DNA from: Vitreoscilla sp.
GTDB lineage: Bacteria; Pseudomonadota; Gammaproteobacteria; Burkholderiales; Burkholderiaceae_C
Length of the DNA stretch: 64,000 bases
NCBI GenBank assembly: GCA_018780145.1
Contig: JADMKA010000009.1
Coordinates: 18,058 to 82,057 of the forward strand
Direction: 5' to 3'
Shown here: positions 19,183-29,017 of the stretch, piece after piece
Position numbering within the stretch: position 1 is the first letter of the stretch
Layout of the letters: each line of letters opens with the position of its first letter
The notes under the pieces: model-generated
Seen by the model: only the letters and a program-made list of their open reading frames with translations
What the model was told of the DNA's origin: nothing
Databases searched by the model: none
Translations under genes and position numbers: made by a program

Positions 19183-20984
19183 TCCGCCCGCTCGTGGCCG
19201 CCGCGCTGATCGCCGCATTCAGCCCCACCCAGGCGGGCGACGCGCCCAAGGTACTGCGCTATGCGTTCCCCATCGCCGAGACGGGCTTCGACCCAGCGCA
19301 GATCAGCGATGTCTACTCGCGCATCGTCGTCGCCAACATCTTCGAGGCGCCACTCACCTACGACTACCTGGCCCGCCCGGCGCAACTGCGGCCCGCCACC
19401 GCCGCGGCGCTGCCCGAGGTCTCGGCGGATTTCCGCACCTGGACCTTCCGCCTGAAGCCCGGCATCCACTTTGCCGACGACCCGGTGTTCAAGGGCCAGC
19501 CGCGCGAGCTGGTGGCGGCCGACTACGTCTACTCGATCAAGCGCCACTACGACCCGCGCTGGAAGAGCCCCAATCTCTACAATTTCGAGAACGCGAAGAT
19601 CGTCGGCCTGTCCGAGCTGCGGCAGAAGGCCCTGAAGGACAAGACGCCGTTCGACTACGACAGCGAGGTCGCCGGCCTGAAGGCGGTGGACCGCTACACC
19701 TTCGTCGTCACCGTGGCCGAGCCGCTGCCGCGGCTGGCCAATGCCTTCGCCGACGCCGGCATGACTGGCGCGGTGGCGCGCGAGGTGATCGAGGCGGCGC
19801 CGGACAAGACCATGGAGCACCCGGTCGGCACCGGGCCCTACCGGCTGGCCGAGTGGCGGCGCTCGTCGCGCATCGTGCTGGAACGCAACCCGGGTTTTCG
19901 CGAGCAGCGCTACGACGCGCAGCCACCGGCCCACGATGCCCGTTCGCAGGCCATCGCCGCGCGCATGGCAGGCAAGCGCCTGCCGCTGATTGACCGGGTG
20001 GAGGTCTCCATCGTCGAGGAGTCGCAGCCACGGCTGTTGGGGTTCCTGAACGGCGAGCACGACTGGATCGAGCGCCTGCCGCCCGAGCTCTCGCCACCCA
20101 TCATCCCCAACGGCCGGCTCGCGCCGCACCTGCAGAAGAAGAGCCTGCAACTGGAGCGGGTGCCGGCGGTGGACGTCGGCTTCAGCTACTTCGGCATGGA
20201 GAACCCGGTGGTCGGTGGCTACACGCCCGCCAAGGTGGCGTTGCGACGCGCCATCGGCCTGGCCTATGACGTCGAGGCCGAGATCACCCAGGCGCGCAAG
20301 GGCCAGGCGGTGCTGGCGCAAAGCATCGTGCCGCCGCAGATGAGCGGGTACGAGGCGGCGTTCCGCAGCGAGATGAGCGAGCACAGCGTCGCCCGCGCCC
20401 GTGGCCTGCTGGATCTGTACGGCTACCTCGACCGAGACGGCGACGGCTTTCGCGAACAGCCCGACGGCAGCCCCTTGACCATCGAGTACTCGGCCCAGCC
20501 CGACCAGGCCTCGCGCCTGACGCAGGACCTGTGGAGCAAGGCCATGCAGCGCATCGGCGTGCGCATGGAGTTCAAGATCGCCAAGTGGCCCGAGCAACTC
20601 AAGGCCTCGCGCGCCGGCAAGCTGATGATGTGGGGGCTCTTCTGGAGCGCCACCATGCCCGACGGCAGCGATTTCCTCGGCCTGATGTACGGGCCCAACA
20701 AGGGCCAGTCCAACCACGCCCGCTTCGACCTGCCGGCCTACAACGATCTCTACCAGCGCCAGGCCCGGCTGCCCGACGGCCCGGAGCGCGAGGCGCTGAT
20801 CCGCGAGGCCAAGAAGCTGGGCGTGGCCTACATGCCCTACAAGGTCACCGGCCACCGTATCCTGACGGATGTGCTGCACCCGTGGGTGATCGGCTACCGC
20901 CGGCACCCGTTCCTGCGCGACTCGTGGCGCTACCTCGACATCGACAACGCGCTGCGGCCCGACCCGGGCCCGAACCCCCACTGA
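19179..20984 (+). CDS. Family-5 extracellular solute-binding protein, copy 2 of 4
   Basis: 601-residue paralogue of copy 1, translationally coupled to it (ATGA). The signal peptide is MIRPLVAAALIAAFSPTQAG; mature start KVLRYAFPIAETGFDPAQ. It shares FEAPLTYDYLARP, HFADDPVFKGQPRELVAADY, HPVGTGPYRLAEW and the DRDGDGFRE loop with the other copies. The GxDxAQISDVYS region differs from copy 1 enough to rule out recent duplication. Expected to deliver a peptide-like ligand to the YejBE permease on the other strand. Confidence 0.9.
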   Translation: MIRPLVAAALIAAFSPTQAGDAPKVLRYAFPIAETGFDPAQISDVYSRIVVANIFEAPLTYDYLARPAQLRPATAAALPEVSADFRTWTFRLKPGIHFADDPVFKGQPRELVAADYVYSIKRHYDPRWKSPNLYNFENAKIVGLSELRQKALKDKTPFDYDSEVAGLKAVDRYTFVVTVAEPLPRLANAFADAGMTGAVAREVIEAAPDKTMEHPVGTGPYRLAEWRRSSRIVLERNPGFREQRYDAQPPAHDARSQAIAARMAGKRLPLIDRVEVSIVEESQPRLLGFLNGEHDWIERLPPELSPPIIPNGRLAPHLQKKSLQLERVPAVDVGFSYFGMENPVVGGYTPAKVALRRAIGLAYDVEAEITQARKGQAVLAQSIVPPQMSGYEAAFRSEMSEHSVARARGLLDLYGYLDRDGDGFREQPDGSPLTIEYSAQPDQASRLTQDLWSKAMQRIGVRMEFKIAKWPEQLKASRAGKLMMWGLFWSATMPDGSDFLGLMYGPNKGQSNHARFDLPAYNDLYQRQARLPDGPEREALIREAKKLGVAYMPYKVTGHRILTDVLHPWVIGYRRHPFLRDSWRYLDIDNALRPDPGPNPH

Positions 20985-20990
20985 GCCACC

Positions 20991-22805
20991 ATGCAACGAC
21001 CCGCCCGACTCGCCTCCCTGGCCCTCGCCTTCGCCCTGGCCCTGCCCGCCGGTGCGCAGGAGGCCGCGCCGCAGAAGGTGCTGCGCTACGCCTTCCGCGC
21101 CGCCGAGACCAGCTTCGACCCGACGCAGATCAACGACATCTACTCGCGCACCGTCACGGCGCACATCTTCGAGGCGCTCTACACCTACGACCACCTGGCA
21201 CGGCCGTCCGCCTTCAAGCCGCTGACCGCCGAAGCGATGCCCGAGGCCAGCGACAACCACCGCACCTGGACGATGCGGGTCAAGCCCGGCATCTACTTCG
21301 CCGACGACCCGGTCTTCAAGGGCGCCAAGCGCGAGCTGGTGGCCGAGGACTATGTGTTCGCCATCAAGCGCTTTGCCGATCCGGCGTTGAAGAGCCCCGT
21401 CTGGAGCTACGTGGACGGCTTCAAGCTGCTCGGCCTGGCAGAGGAGCGCCAACGCGCCATCGGCAGCAAGCAGCCTTTCGACTACGACGCGCCCGTCGAG
21501 GGCCTGCGCGCGCTGGACCGCTACACCGTGCAGATCCGGCTGGCCGAGCCGCGGCCGCGCTTCATCGAGTTCCTCGCCGCGAGCGACCTGTTCGGTGGCG
21601 TGGCGCGCGAGGTGGTGCGGGCCTATGGCGACAAGCTCGCCGAGCACCCGGTGGGCACCGGGCCGTTCAAGCTGGTGCAGTGGCGGCGCGCCAGCTTCAT
21701 CGCACTGGAGCGCAACCCCGGCTACCGCGAGCGCTTCTACGACGCCGAGCCCGCGCCCGATGACGCCGAGGGCCAGGCCATCCTGGCGCGCCTGAAGGGG
21801 CGGCGCCTGCCGATGGTCGACCGGGTCGAACTGTCCATCATCGAGGAGAACCAGCCGCGCTGGCTGGCCTTCCTGAACGGCCAGCACAACTTCATCGAAC
21901 AGGTGCCGGCCGAGTACAGCAGCCTGGCCATGCCCCAAGGCAAGCTGGCGCCCAACCTGGCCAAGCAGGGCGTGCAAGGCTGGCGCCGGGTGCGCTCGGA
22001 TCTGTACGCCACCTTCTTCAACCTCGACGACCCGGTGGTCGGTGGCTACACGCCGGAGCGCGTGGCGCTGCGCCGCGCGATCTCGCTGGGGCTGGACGTG
22101 GCACGCGAGATCCGCCTCGTCCACAAGGGCCAGGGCATCCTGGCGCAGGCGCCGGTGATCCCCCACACCCGCTCCTACGACCCGGCCTTCAAGAGCGAGA
22201 TGAGCGAATACAGCCCGGCCAAGGCCGCCGCGCTGCTGGATCTGTACGGCTATGTCGACCAGGACGGCGACGGCTGGCGCGACCAGCCCGGCGGGGCGCC
22301 GCTGGTGCTGCAATGGTCGATCGAGACCGACCAGCGCGCGCGCCAGATCTCCGAGCAGTACCAGCGCGACATGAGCGCGCTGAAGATCAAGGTCCAGTTC
22401 AAGCAAGGCAAGTGGCCCGAGCTGTTGAAGGCCGCCCGCGCCGGCAGCTTCCAGATCTGGCACGTGGGTGGTGTCTCCGCGTCGCCGGACAGCCAGGGCG
22501 CCTTGCAGCGCTTCGACGGCAAGCAGGTGGGCGGGCAGAACATGGCGCGTTTTCGCCGGCCGGAGTTCGACGAGGTCTACCGCCGCTTGAGCGAGCTGCC
22601 GGACGGCCCCGAGCGCGAGGCGCTGTTCGTCGAGGCCAAACGCCTGGCCGTGGCCTGGATGCCCTACCGCATCCGCTTCCACACCCTGGTCACCGACCTC
22701 GCGCGGCAGGACCTGCACGGGTTCCGCCGCCCGGCCTTCTGGCTCGACTGGTGGCAGTACGCCGACGTGAGCGCCGACCTGAGCGCCGGGGCGGCCGGGC
22801 GCTGA
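20991..22805 (+). CDS. Family-5 extracellular solute-binding protein, copy 3 of 4
   Basis: 604-residue paralogue, six bases after copy 2. Signal peptide MQRPARLASLALAFALALPA then GAQEAAPQKVLRYAF. It keeps the family frame (FEALYTYDHLARP, YFADDPVFKGAKRELVAEDY, HPVGTGPFKLVQW) with one change: the calcium-loop-like motif reads DQDGDGWRD. The C-terminal lobe (RIRFHTLVTDLARQDLHGF) is more divergent than in copies 1, 2 and 4, which suggests a different ligand. Two bases separate its stop from the start of copy 4. Confidence 0.9.
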   Translation: MQRPARLASLALAFALALPAGAQEAAPQKVLRYAFRAAETSFDPTQINDIYSRTVTAHIFEALYTYDHLARPSAFKPLTAEAMPEASDNHRTWTMRVKPGIYFADDPVFKGAKRELVAEDYVFAIKRFADPALKSPVWSYVDGFKLLGLAEERQRAIGSKQPFDYDAPVEGLRALDRYTVQIRLAEPRPRFIEFLAASDLFGGVAREVVRAYGDKLAEHPVGTGPFKLVQWRRASFIALERNPGYRERFYDAEPAPDDAEGQAILARLKGRRLPMVDRVELSIIEENQPRWLAFLNGQHNFIEQVPAEYSSLAMPQGKLAPNLAKQGVQGWRRVRSDLYATFFNLDDPVVGGYTPERVALRRAISLGLDVAREIRLVHKGQGILAQAPVIPHTRSYDPAFKSEMSEYSPAKAAALLDLYGYVDQDGDGWRDQPGGAPLVLQWSIETDQRARQISEQYQRDMSALKIKVQFKQGKWPELLKAARAGSFQIWHVGGVSASPDSQGALQRFDGKQVGGQNMARFRRPEFDEVYRRLSELPDGPEREALFVEAKRLAVAWMPYRIRFHTLVTDLARQDLHGFRRPAFWLDWWQYADVSADLSAGAAGR

Positions 22806-22807
22806 GC

Positions 22808-24583
22808 ATGGGCCCGGGTTCACCGCGGCGCCGCCACCTGCTGCTGGCCGGTGCCGCGGCGGGCGCGTTGCCCGCGCTGGCGTCGGGCCGCGGCCCCAAG
22901 ACCCTGCGCCTGGCCTACAACTTCGCCGAGACCGGGTTCGACCCGCCGCAGGTCAGCGACCAGTCCTCGGTGCAGGTCGACGCCCACATCTTCGAGCCGC
23001 TGCTGACCTACGACTACCTGGCCCGTCCGGCCCGGCTGCAGCCGCTCACCGCCGCCGCGCTGCCGGAGGTCTCGGCCGATTTCAAGCGCTTCGTGTTCAC
23101 GGTCAGGCCGGGCATTTTCTTCGCCGACGACCCGGTGTTCAAGGGCCAGCCACGCGAGCTGGTGGCCGCCGACTATGCCTACAGCATCCGGCGCTTCTAC
23201 GACCCGCGCTGGAAATCCGAGCACCTCTACCAGTTCGAGAACGCCAAGATCCTGGGCCTGTCCGAGCTGCGCCAGCAGGCACTGAAGGGCAAGGCCGGGT
23301 TCGACTACGACGCCCCGGTCGACGGCCTGCGGGTGCTGGACCGGTACCGGCTGGAGCTGCGCCTGGCCGACCCGGCGCCGCGCTTCACCCACGTCTTCGC
23401 CTCGCCGTTGCTCGCCGCCGCGGTGGCGCGCGAGGTGGTGGAGGCCTATGGCGACGACCTGATGGCGCACCCGGTCGGCACCGGGCCCTTCCGCCTGGTG
23501 CAGTGGCGGCGCGGCTCGCTGATCGTGCTGGAGCGCAACCCGCGCTATCGCGAGGAGGTGTTCGATGCCGGCAGCGCGGCGGACCATCCCGACTGCCAGG
23601 CCGCCGCCGCCCACCTGGCCGGCCAGCGCCTGCCGCTGCTGGACCGGGTGGAGATCAGCATCGTCAACGAGGCCCAGCCGCGCTGGCTGGCCTTTGCCGG
23701 CGGCCAGCATGATCTGCTGGAGCTGCCGCCCGAGTTCGCGCCCATCGCCGTGCCCGGCGGCCGCGTCGCACCCCACCTGGCCAAGCGTGGCGTGCGGGCC
23801 CAGCGCACCGCCGAGGCGGTGGTGGCACACACTTTCTTCAACTGTGCCGACCCGGTGGTGGGTGGCTACACGCCGGAGAAGGTGGCGCTGCGCCGCGCCA
23901 TCTCGATGGCGCACGACACGGCCCGCATGGTCGACGGCGTGCTGAACGGGCAGGCGGTGGTGGCGCAATCGATGATCCCGCCGCACTGCTACGGCCACGA
24001 CGCCGCCTACACCACCCGCTCGCGCGGGCCGGCGAAGGCGCGGGCCCAGGCCCTGCTGGACACCTACGGCTACCTCGACCGCGATGGTGACGGCTGGCGC
24101 GAGGCGCCCGATGGCTCGCCGCTGGTGCTGCGCAAGGCCAGCCCGGAGGACCAGCGCTCGCGGGCCTTCAACGACATCTGGCGCGCCAGCATGAACGCCA
24201 TCGGCCTGCGCATCGAGTTCGAGGTGCACACCTTCGGCGACCTGATCAAGCGCTCGCTGGCCGGGCAGTTGCCGATGTGGGGCTTCGCCTGGACGGACGG
24301 CGACTTCTTCCTGGGCCTGGCCTACGGGCCCAACGGCGATCAGTCCAACGACGCGCGCTTCCAGCTGCCCGCCTTCGACGCCCTGTACCAGCGCCAGCGC
24401 CGCCTGCCCGACGGCCCCGAACGCCTGGCCCTGATCCGCGATGCCCAGCGCTGCATGCACGCCTGGGCGCCGTACCTGCCGCACTACCACCCCATCACCA
24501 CCGACCTGCTGGCGCCGGCCGTGCGCGGCTACGTGCGCCACCCGTTCCGGCGCGACGAACTGCGCTTCGTCGACGTGTTATGA
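22808..24583 (+). CDS. Family-5 extracellular solute-binding protein, copy 4 of 4 (Tat-like signal)
   Basis: 591-residue paralogue. Its leader, MGPGSPRRRHLLLAGAAAGA, has an arginine cluster before the hydrophobic core, so it could use the Tat pathway rather than Sec; copies 1-3 have ordinary Sec leaders. The mature protein starts KTLRLAYNFAETGFDPPQ and keeps FEPLLTYDYLARP, FFADDPVFKGQPRELVAADY, HPVGTGPFRLVQW and DRDGDGWRE. The start is the ATG two bases after the stop of copy 3. The acetoacetyl-CoA synthetase gene follows immediately and may be co-transcribed. Confidence 0.9.
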   Translation: MGPGSPRRRHLLLAGAAAGALPALASGRGPKTLRLAYNFAETGFDPPQVSDQSSVQVDAHIFEPLLTYDYLARPARLQPLTAAALPEVSADFKRFVFTVRPGIFFADDPVFKGQPRELVAADYAYSIRRFYDPRWKSEHLYQFENAKILGLSELRQQALKGKAGFDYDAPVDGLRVLDRYRLELRLADPAPRFTHVFASPLLAAAVAREVVEAYGDDLMAHPVGTGPFRLVQWRRGSLIVLERNPRYREEVFDAGSAADHPDCQAAAAHLAGQRLPLLDRVEISIVNEAQPRWLAFAGGQHDLLELPPEFAPIAVPGGRVAPHLAKRGVRAQRTAEAVVAHTFFNCADPVVGGYTPEKVALRRAISMAHDTARMVDGVLNGQAVVAQSMIPPHCYGHDAAYTTRSRGPAKARAQALLDTYGYLDRDGDGWREAPDGSPLVLRKASPEDQRSRAFNDIWRASMNAIGLRIEFEVHTFGDLIKRSLAGQLPMWGFAWTDGDFFLGLAYGPNGDQSNDARFQLPAFDALYQRQRRLPDGPERLALIRDAQRCMHAWAPYLPHYHPITTDLLAPAVRGYVRHPFRRDELRFVDVL

Positions 24584-24594
24584 GAGGCCCGACG

Positions 24595-26625
24595 ATGCCC
24601 CTGCCCGAACCCCGCATCACCGCCTACCAGCGCTGGCTGGCCGAGACCCGTGGCCTGCACTTCCCGCACTACGAGGATCTGTGGCAATGGTCGGTCACCG
24701 ACCTGGAGGCCTTCTGGCGCTCCATCTGGGACTGGTTCGAGCTCGAGTCGCCCACGCCCTTCGGCGCCGTGCTGGCCGAGCGCCGCATGCCGGGCGCCCG
24801 CTGGTTCCCGGGCGCCCAGGTCAACTACGCGCAGCAGGCGCTGCGGCATGGCGCGCGGGCCGATGCGGCCGGCCACCCGGCCATCGTCTGGAGCGACGAG
24901 GTCTCGCTGGCGCGCGGCGAACTGCACCAGCTGAGCTGGCCCGAGCTGGCCCGCCAGGTGGGCACGCTGGCGGCCTCGCTGCGCCGACTCGGCGTGGCCC
25001 GCGGCGACCGGGTGGTGGCCGTGCTGCCGAACCGGCCCGAGACGGCGGTGGCCTTTCTCGCGGTGGCCAGCGTAGGCGCCGTCTGGTCGCTGTGCTCGCC
25101 CGACATGGGGCCGGTGGCGGTGCTGGACCGCTTCCGCCAGATCGAGCCGGTGCTGCTGTTCGCGGCCGACGGCTACCGCTTCGGCGGCGTGGCGCACGAG
25201 CGCAGTGCGCTGGTCGGCGAGCTGGTGGGCCACCTGCCCAGCCTGCGCCACGTGGTGCAGGTGCCGGTGCTGGGGGCCGGCGCGGACCCGGCCGCGTTCG
25301 CCGGGCCCGGCCGGGCCGCGCACCGCTGGGCCGAGCTGCTGGCCGGCGACGACCGGCTGGCGCCCGAGTGGCTGCCGTTCGACCACCCGCTGTGGATCGT
25401 CTACTCCAGCGGCACCACCGGCCTGCCCAAGCCGATCGTGCACGGCCACGGCGGGGTGATGCTGGAGTCGCTCAAGGGCGGCGCGCTGCACAACAACCTG
25501 GGCGCCACGGTGGACACCGGCGACCGCTTCTTCTGGTACAGCTCGACCGGCTGGATCATGTGGAACAGCCAGATCAGCGGCCTGCTGGGCGGCACCACGA
25601 TCGCCTTGTTCGACGGCTCGCCGGCCGGGCCGTCCAACGCGCCGGACTGGGGCACGCTGTGGCGCTTCGCCGCGCTGTCGCGCTGCACCTTCTTCGGCGC
25701 CGGCGCGGCCTTCTACGCGAGTGGCCTGAAGGCCGGCGTGGTGCCGCAGCTCGGCAACGACCTCTCGGCCCTGCGCGCCGTGGGCTCCACCGGCTCACCA
25801 CTGGCCGAGGAGGCCTACCGCTGGATCTGGCAGCAACTGCCGAAGGTCGACGGGCGCGACATCTGGATCGCCTGCATCTCCGGCGGCACCGATTTCGCCG
25901 GCGCCTTCGTGGCCGGCCTGCCGACGCTGCCGCTGGTGGCCGGCGAGATGCAGTGCCGCTGCCTGGGCGCCGCCGTGCAGGCCTTCAGCGAGGCCGACGC
26001 CGAGGGCCGCGGCCGGCCGCTGATGGACGAGGTGGGCGAACTCGTCTGCACCGAGCCGATGCCGTCGATGCCGCTGTACCTGTGGGGCGATGCGAGCGGC
26101 CAGCGCCTGCACGACAGCTACTTCGACATGTACCCCGGCATCTGGCGCCATGGCGACTGGATCCGCCTGGTGCCGCACCCCGAGGCGGCCGGCGCCATCA
26201 TCTACGGCCGCAGCGACGCCACCATCAACCGCCACGGCATCCGCATGGGCACGGCCGAGCTGTACCGCGCGGTCGAGGCCCTGCCCGAGGTGCTGGACAG
26301 CCTGGTGGTCGATCTGGAGTACCTGGGGTGCGAAAGCTACATGCCCTTGTTCGTGGTGCTGCGCGAGGGCCTGTTGCTCGACGAGGCGCTCACGCAGCGC
26401 TTGAAGGCCGGCATCCGCAGCGCCCTGTCACCCCGCCACGTGCCCAACGAGATCTGGCAGGTGCCGGCCATCCCACGCACCTTGTCCGGCAAGAAGATGG
26501 AGCTGCCGGTCAAGAAGCTGCTGCAGGGCGCCGACCCGGCCAAGGTGATGAACCGCGACGCGATGGCCAACGCGGCGGCTGTCGACTGGTTCGTCGGCTT
26601 CGCCGCGCGGCGGCCTGCGCGCTGA
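24595..26625 (+). CDS. Acetoacetyl-CoA synthetase
   Basis: 676-residue adenylate-forming ligase that converts acetoacetate, ATP and CoA to acetoacetyl-CoA, feeding ketone-body or polyhydroxybutyrate metabolism. The N-terminal ACAS region (EDLWQWSVTDLEAFWRSIWD) and W-rich segments are typical of AACS. The AMP-binding core reads YSSGTTGLPKPIVHGHGG (about 270-287), with GSTGSPLAEEAYRWIW, the motif HGDWIRL and the C-terminal lysine segment RTLSGKKMELPVKKLL. Length matches the family (about 650). ATG 24595 is preceded by GAGAGG; ATG 24580, overlapping the preceding stop, is an alternative. It is convergent with the OPT gene with no spacer at all. Confidence 0.92.
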   Translation: MPLPEPRITAYQRWLAETRGLHFPHYEDLWQWSVTDLEAFWRSIWDWFELESPTPFGAVLAERRMPGARWFPGAQVNYAQQALRHGARADAAGHPAIVWSDEVSLARGELHQLSWPELARQVGTLAASLRRLGVARGDRVVAVLPNRPETAVAFLAVASVGAVWSLCSPDMGPVAVLDRFRQIEPVLLFAADGYRFGGVAHERSALVGELVGHLPSLRHVVQVPVLGAGADPAAFAGPGRAAHRWAELLAGDDRLAPEWLPFDHPLWIVYSSGTTGLPKPIVHGHGGVMLESLKGGALHNNLGATVDTGDRFFWYSSTGWIMWNSQISGLLGGTTIALFDGSPAGPSNAPDWGTLWRFAALSRCTFFGAGAAFYASGLKAGVVPQLGNDLSALRAVGSTGSPLAEEAYRWIWQQLPKVDGRDIWIACISGGTDFAGAFVAGLPTLPLVAGEMQCRCLGAAVQAFSEADAEGRGRPLMDEVGELVCTEPMPSMPLYLWGDASGQRLHDSYFDMYPGIWRHGDWIRLVPHPEAAGAIIYGRSDATINRHGIRMGTAELYRAVEALPEVLDSLVVDLEYLGCESYMPLFVVLREGLLLDEALTQRLKAGIRSALSPRHVPNEIWQVPAIPRTLSGKKMELPVKKLLQGADPAKVMNRDAMANAAAVDWFVGFAARRPAR

Positions 26626-28605
26626 TCAGCCGATCAGCACATTGACGATCGCGTTGCCGATGCCCATCAGCGCGGCACCGGAGATCAGGCCAGCGCAGAT
26701 CGGCTCGCAGCCCTCGACCCAGACCGCGTGGCCGCGCGTGCCCGGCGCCTTGTGGCGCAGGCCCATCAGCCAGAAGAGCAGGGCGCCGACGAACATCGCG
26801 AAGGTGGCCTCGGGCGGCAGCACCACGCCCAGGCCGATGGACACCGACGACAGCGGGAAGCGGCCCTTGCTGGCCACCCGCGCCAGCTCGATCACCACCG
26901 CCGTGGCGGCGGCCACGCCCATGGCGATCAGTGCCGAGACCGGCAGGCCGCCGAAGCCCTTGGCGATGATCTCGGCCACGCCCTTCCACTGCAGCGCACC
27001 GGGCATCGCGAACTGCTCGGAGACCAGCGTGGCCGCCGAGCGCACGCCGCTCGCGTCGGCCGGCAGGAACAGCAGGAAGTACAGCGGCACGCAGGCCATC
27101 ACCCCGGCGAACAGGCCGATCACATGGCCCACCGCCTGGTGGCGCGGCTTGCCGCCCAGCATGTAGCCGGGCTTGATGTCGGAGAGCAGGTTGGCCGCGT
27201 TGGCGGCGATCTCGCCGGTCATGCCGGCGGGCAGCAGGTTGCTGGCCGGGTTGGTGTTGTCGATCGCGCCCATCGTGAACTGGGTGATCTTGGACAGCGA
27301 GCCGGTGGGTGTCCACGAGGTCAGCGCCATCGAGTTGGTGCAGATCACGGTGAGCACGAAGATCAGCGGCAGCGCGGCCAGCGCCAGGCCCATGCTGACG
27401 CCGAAGAACTGGTGGGTGACCCAGGCACCGAGCACGCTGAACACCGGCACGCCGACCCAGCTCATCCACAGTGGCAGCTCGATGTGGGCCAGCGGGTCCG
27501 GGCCGGCCGGTGCGGCCGGCTTGCCGGTGCCGCGCAGCGACTTGAAGGCCGAGGTGAACAGCTCGGGCTTGGCCGCCAGGCTGACCAGCGAGCCGGCGAC
27601 CATCATCGTCACGCCCCACCACATCGACCACTGGTTGACGATCTCGGCGCGCGAGATCGGCACCACCTTGCCGCCCTCCAGCACGCGGGCGACGATGTCG
27701 CCGCGCTCGATCATCAGCGGTGCGAGCACCGCGAAGTTGACGAAGGCGCCCAGCACGCAGCTGGTGGCCACCGCGATGCCCATCAGGCCGCCGACGCCCA
27801 GCATGGCGGCGTCCAGCGTCAGGCGCAGGCCGAGCGAGCGGATGTCGGAGTTGAGGATCTTCAGCGCCGCGCCGCCGGCCTGGTAGTAGTAGGTGTCCAG
27901 CCGTTCATGGAAGGTCCAGGGCTCCTTCATGCCGGCCCACTGGTCCAGGCGCAGGATCTTGAACTGGATCAGCTTCATCCAGCCGTCGCTGACCAGCGCC
28001 TGGTACAGGCCGGTGGCCACCGCCACGTAGCCCAGCAGCCGGGCCTTGAACATGCCCGCCCCGGCGGCCCCGTGGTAGAGCGAATCCAGCACCACGCCGC
28101 TGGCGCGGCCCTCGGGAAAGGGCATCTGCTCTTCGTTGATGAAGCGCCGCTTCATCGGGAAGGCGATCAGCACGCCGATGATGGAGATCACCACCATCCA
28201 GACCATCATCTGCCACCAGGGCACGACGATGCCGGTGATCAGCATGTAGGCCGCCAGGCTGGAGGTGAGCGGCGTCACCACGTAGCCGGCCGCCGTGGCG
28301 ATCGACTGGGTGCAGTTGTTCTCCAGAATGGTGAAGTCGCGCGAGATGCCCGCGTTGTGCAGCGCGCGCCCCAGCGCGAAGGCCAGGATCACCGAGGTCA
28401 GCCCCACACCGATGGTGATGCCGGTCTTGGCAGCGATGTACAGGCCCGTGGCCGCCAGCACGCCGCCCAGCAGGAAGCCTGTCAGGGCCGAGCGCAGCGT
28501 CAGCTGCGCCATGTCACCGCGGTAGACGTTCTTCAGCCACCAGTCGTCCTTCTCGCGGCGCGTCCACGTGCGGATCTGTTCTTCGGTGAGTTGCAGCAAG
28601 GCCAT
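26626..28605 (-). CDS. OPT-family oligopeptide transporter
   Basis: 659-residue integral membrane protein of the OPT/YSL family, proton-coupled carriers of peptides or metal chelates. About 14 hydrophobic segments are visible. N-terminal family motifs include GITIGVGLTSVILAFALGR, the NNCTQSIATAAGY signature near residue 95 and MPFPEGRASGVVLDSLYHG. The C-terminus, GLISGAALMGIGNAIVNVLIG, is also characteristic. Single gene; stop codon abuts that of acetoacetyl-CoA synthetase. Together with the Yej-like system it makes this stretch rich in peptide import. Confidence 0.92.
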   Translation of the reverse strand: MALLQLTEEQIRTWTRREKDDWWLKNVYRGDMAQLTLRSALTGFLLGGVLAATGLYIAAKTGITIGVGLTSVILAFALGRALHNAGISRDFTILENNCTQSIATAAGYVVTPLTSSLAAYMLITGIVVPWWQMMVWMVVISIIGVLIAFPMKRRFINEEQMPFPEGRASGVVLDSLYHGAAGAGMFKARLLGYVAVATGLYQALVSDGWMKLIQFKILRLDQWAGMKEPWTFHERLDTYYYQAGGAALKILNSDIRSLGLRLTLDAAMLGVGGLMGIAVATSCVLGAFVNFAVLAPLMIERGDIVARVLEGGKVVPISRAEIVNQWSMWWGVTMMVAGSLVSLAAKPELFTSAFKSLRGTGKPAAPAGPDPLAHIELPLWMSWVGVPVFSVLGAWVTHQFFGVSMGLALAALPLIFVLTVICTNSMALTSWTPTGSLSKITQFTMGAIDNTNPASNLLPAGMTGEIAANAANLLSDIKPGYMLGGKPRHQAVGHVIGLFAGVMACVPLYFLLFLPADASGVRSAATLVSEQFAMPGALQWKGVAEIIAKGFGGLPVSALIAMGVAAATAVVIELARVASKGRFPLSSVSIGLGVVLPPEATFAMFVGALLFWLMGLRHKAPGTRGHAVWVEGCEPICAGLISGAALMGIGNAIVNVLIG

Positions 28606-28700
28606 GGTGTGGGGGGTGCAGAGGCGGCCGGGGTCGGGCCGGGGCGGATTGTGTCAGGCCCAGGCCACTTGCATAGACAGGGATTCGCCCAGGGCCGCCT

Positions 28701-28949
28701 TCACTTGTAGAAAGCCTCGACCGTGCCCTTGAGCTTGATCGTCAGCGGCTTGCCCTTGCGGTCCAGCGTTCGGCTGGCGGGCACCCGCACCCAGCCTTCG
28801 CTGATGCAGTACTCCTCGACATCGGACCGCTCCCTGCCGTTCAGGCGGATGCCGATGTCACGCTCGAAGATCGCGGCCACATGGTGCGGGCTGCGGGGGT
28901 CGACGGACAGGCGGTCGGGCAGGGGCGGCGGGGTGTCGGCTTCGGTCAT
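28701..28949 (-). CDS. DUF3297 family small protein
   Basis: 82-residue soluble protein matching DUF3297: PDRLSVDPRSPHHVAAIFER, IGIRLNGRERSDVEEYCISE and a C-terminal GKPLTIKLKGTVEAFYK. Function is unknown in the family; it is widespread in proteobacteria. Ribosome site GGAAG lies just before the ATG. It is a single gene, 95 bases beyond the OPT start and divergent from the methyltransferase gene. Confidence 0.85.
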   Translation of the reverse strand: MTEADTPPPLPDRLSVDPRSPHHVAAIFERDIGIRLNGRERSDVEEYCISEGWVRVPASRTLDRKGKPLTIKLKGTVEAFYK

Positions 28950-29017
28950 GGGGGCTTCCTTTCAGTGGGGCAGGGCATGCATGCGACGATACGGGACTGT
29001 TGTCGACCGGGCGCCCG

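Noticed and set aside
19116..22823. 1235-residue open frame on the minus strand under the solute-binding protein genes
   Set aside because: Its product is low-complexity, rich in His, Arg, Gly and Leu, with no domain, and it runs exactly opposite genes of clear family. Long antisense frames are expected in high-GC DNA with G/C third positions.
17392..24583. Recurring sequence blocks that look like a repeat array
   Set aside because: They are shared motifs of four paralogous genes, not a CRISPR or tandem DNA repeat.
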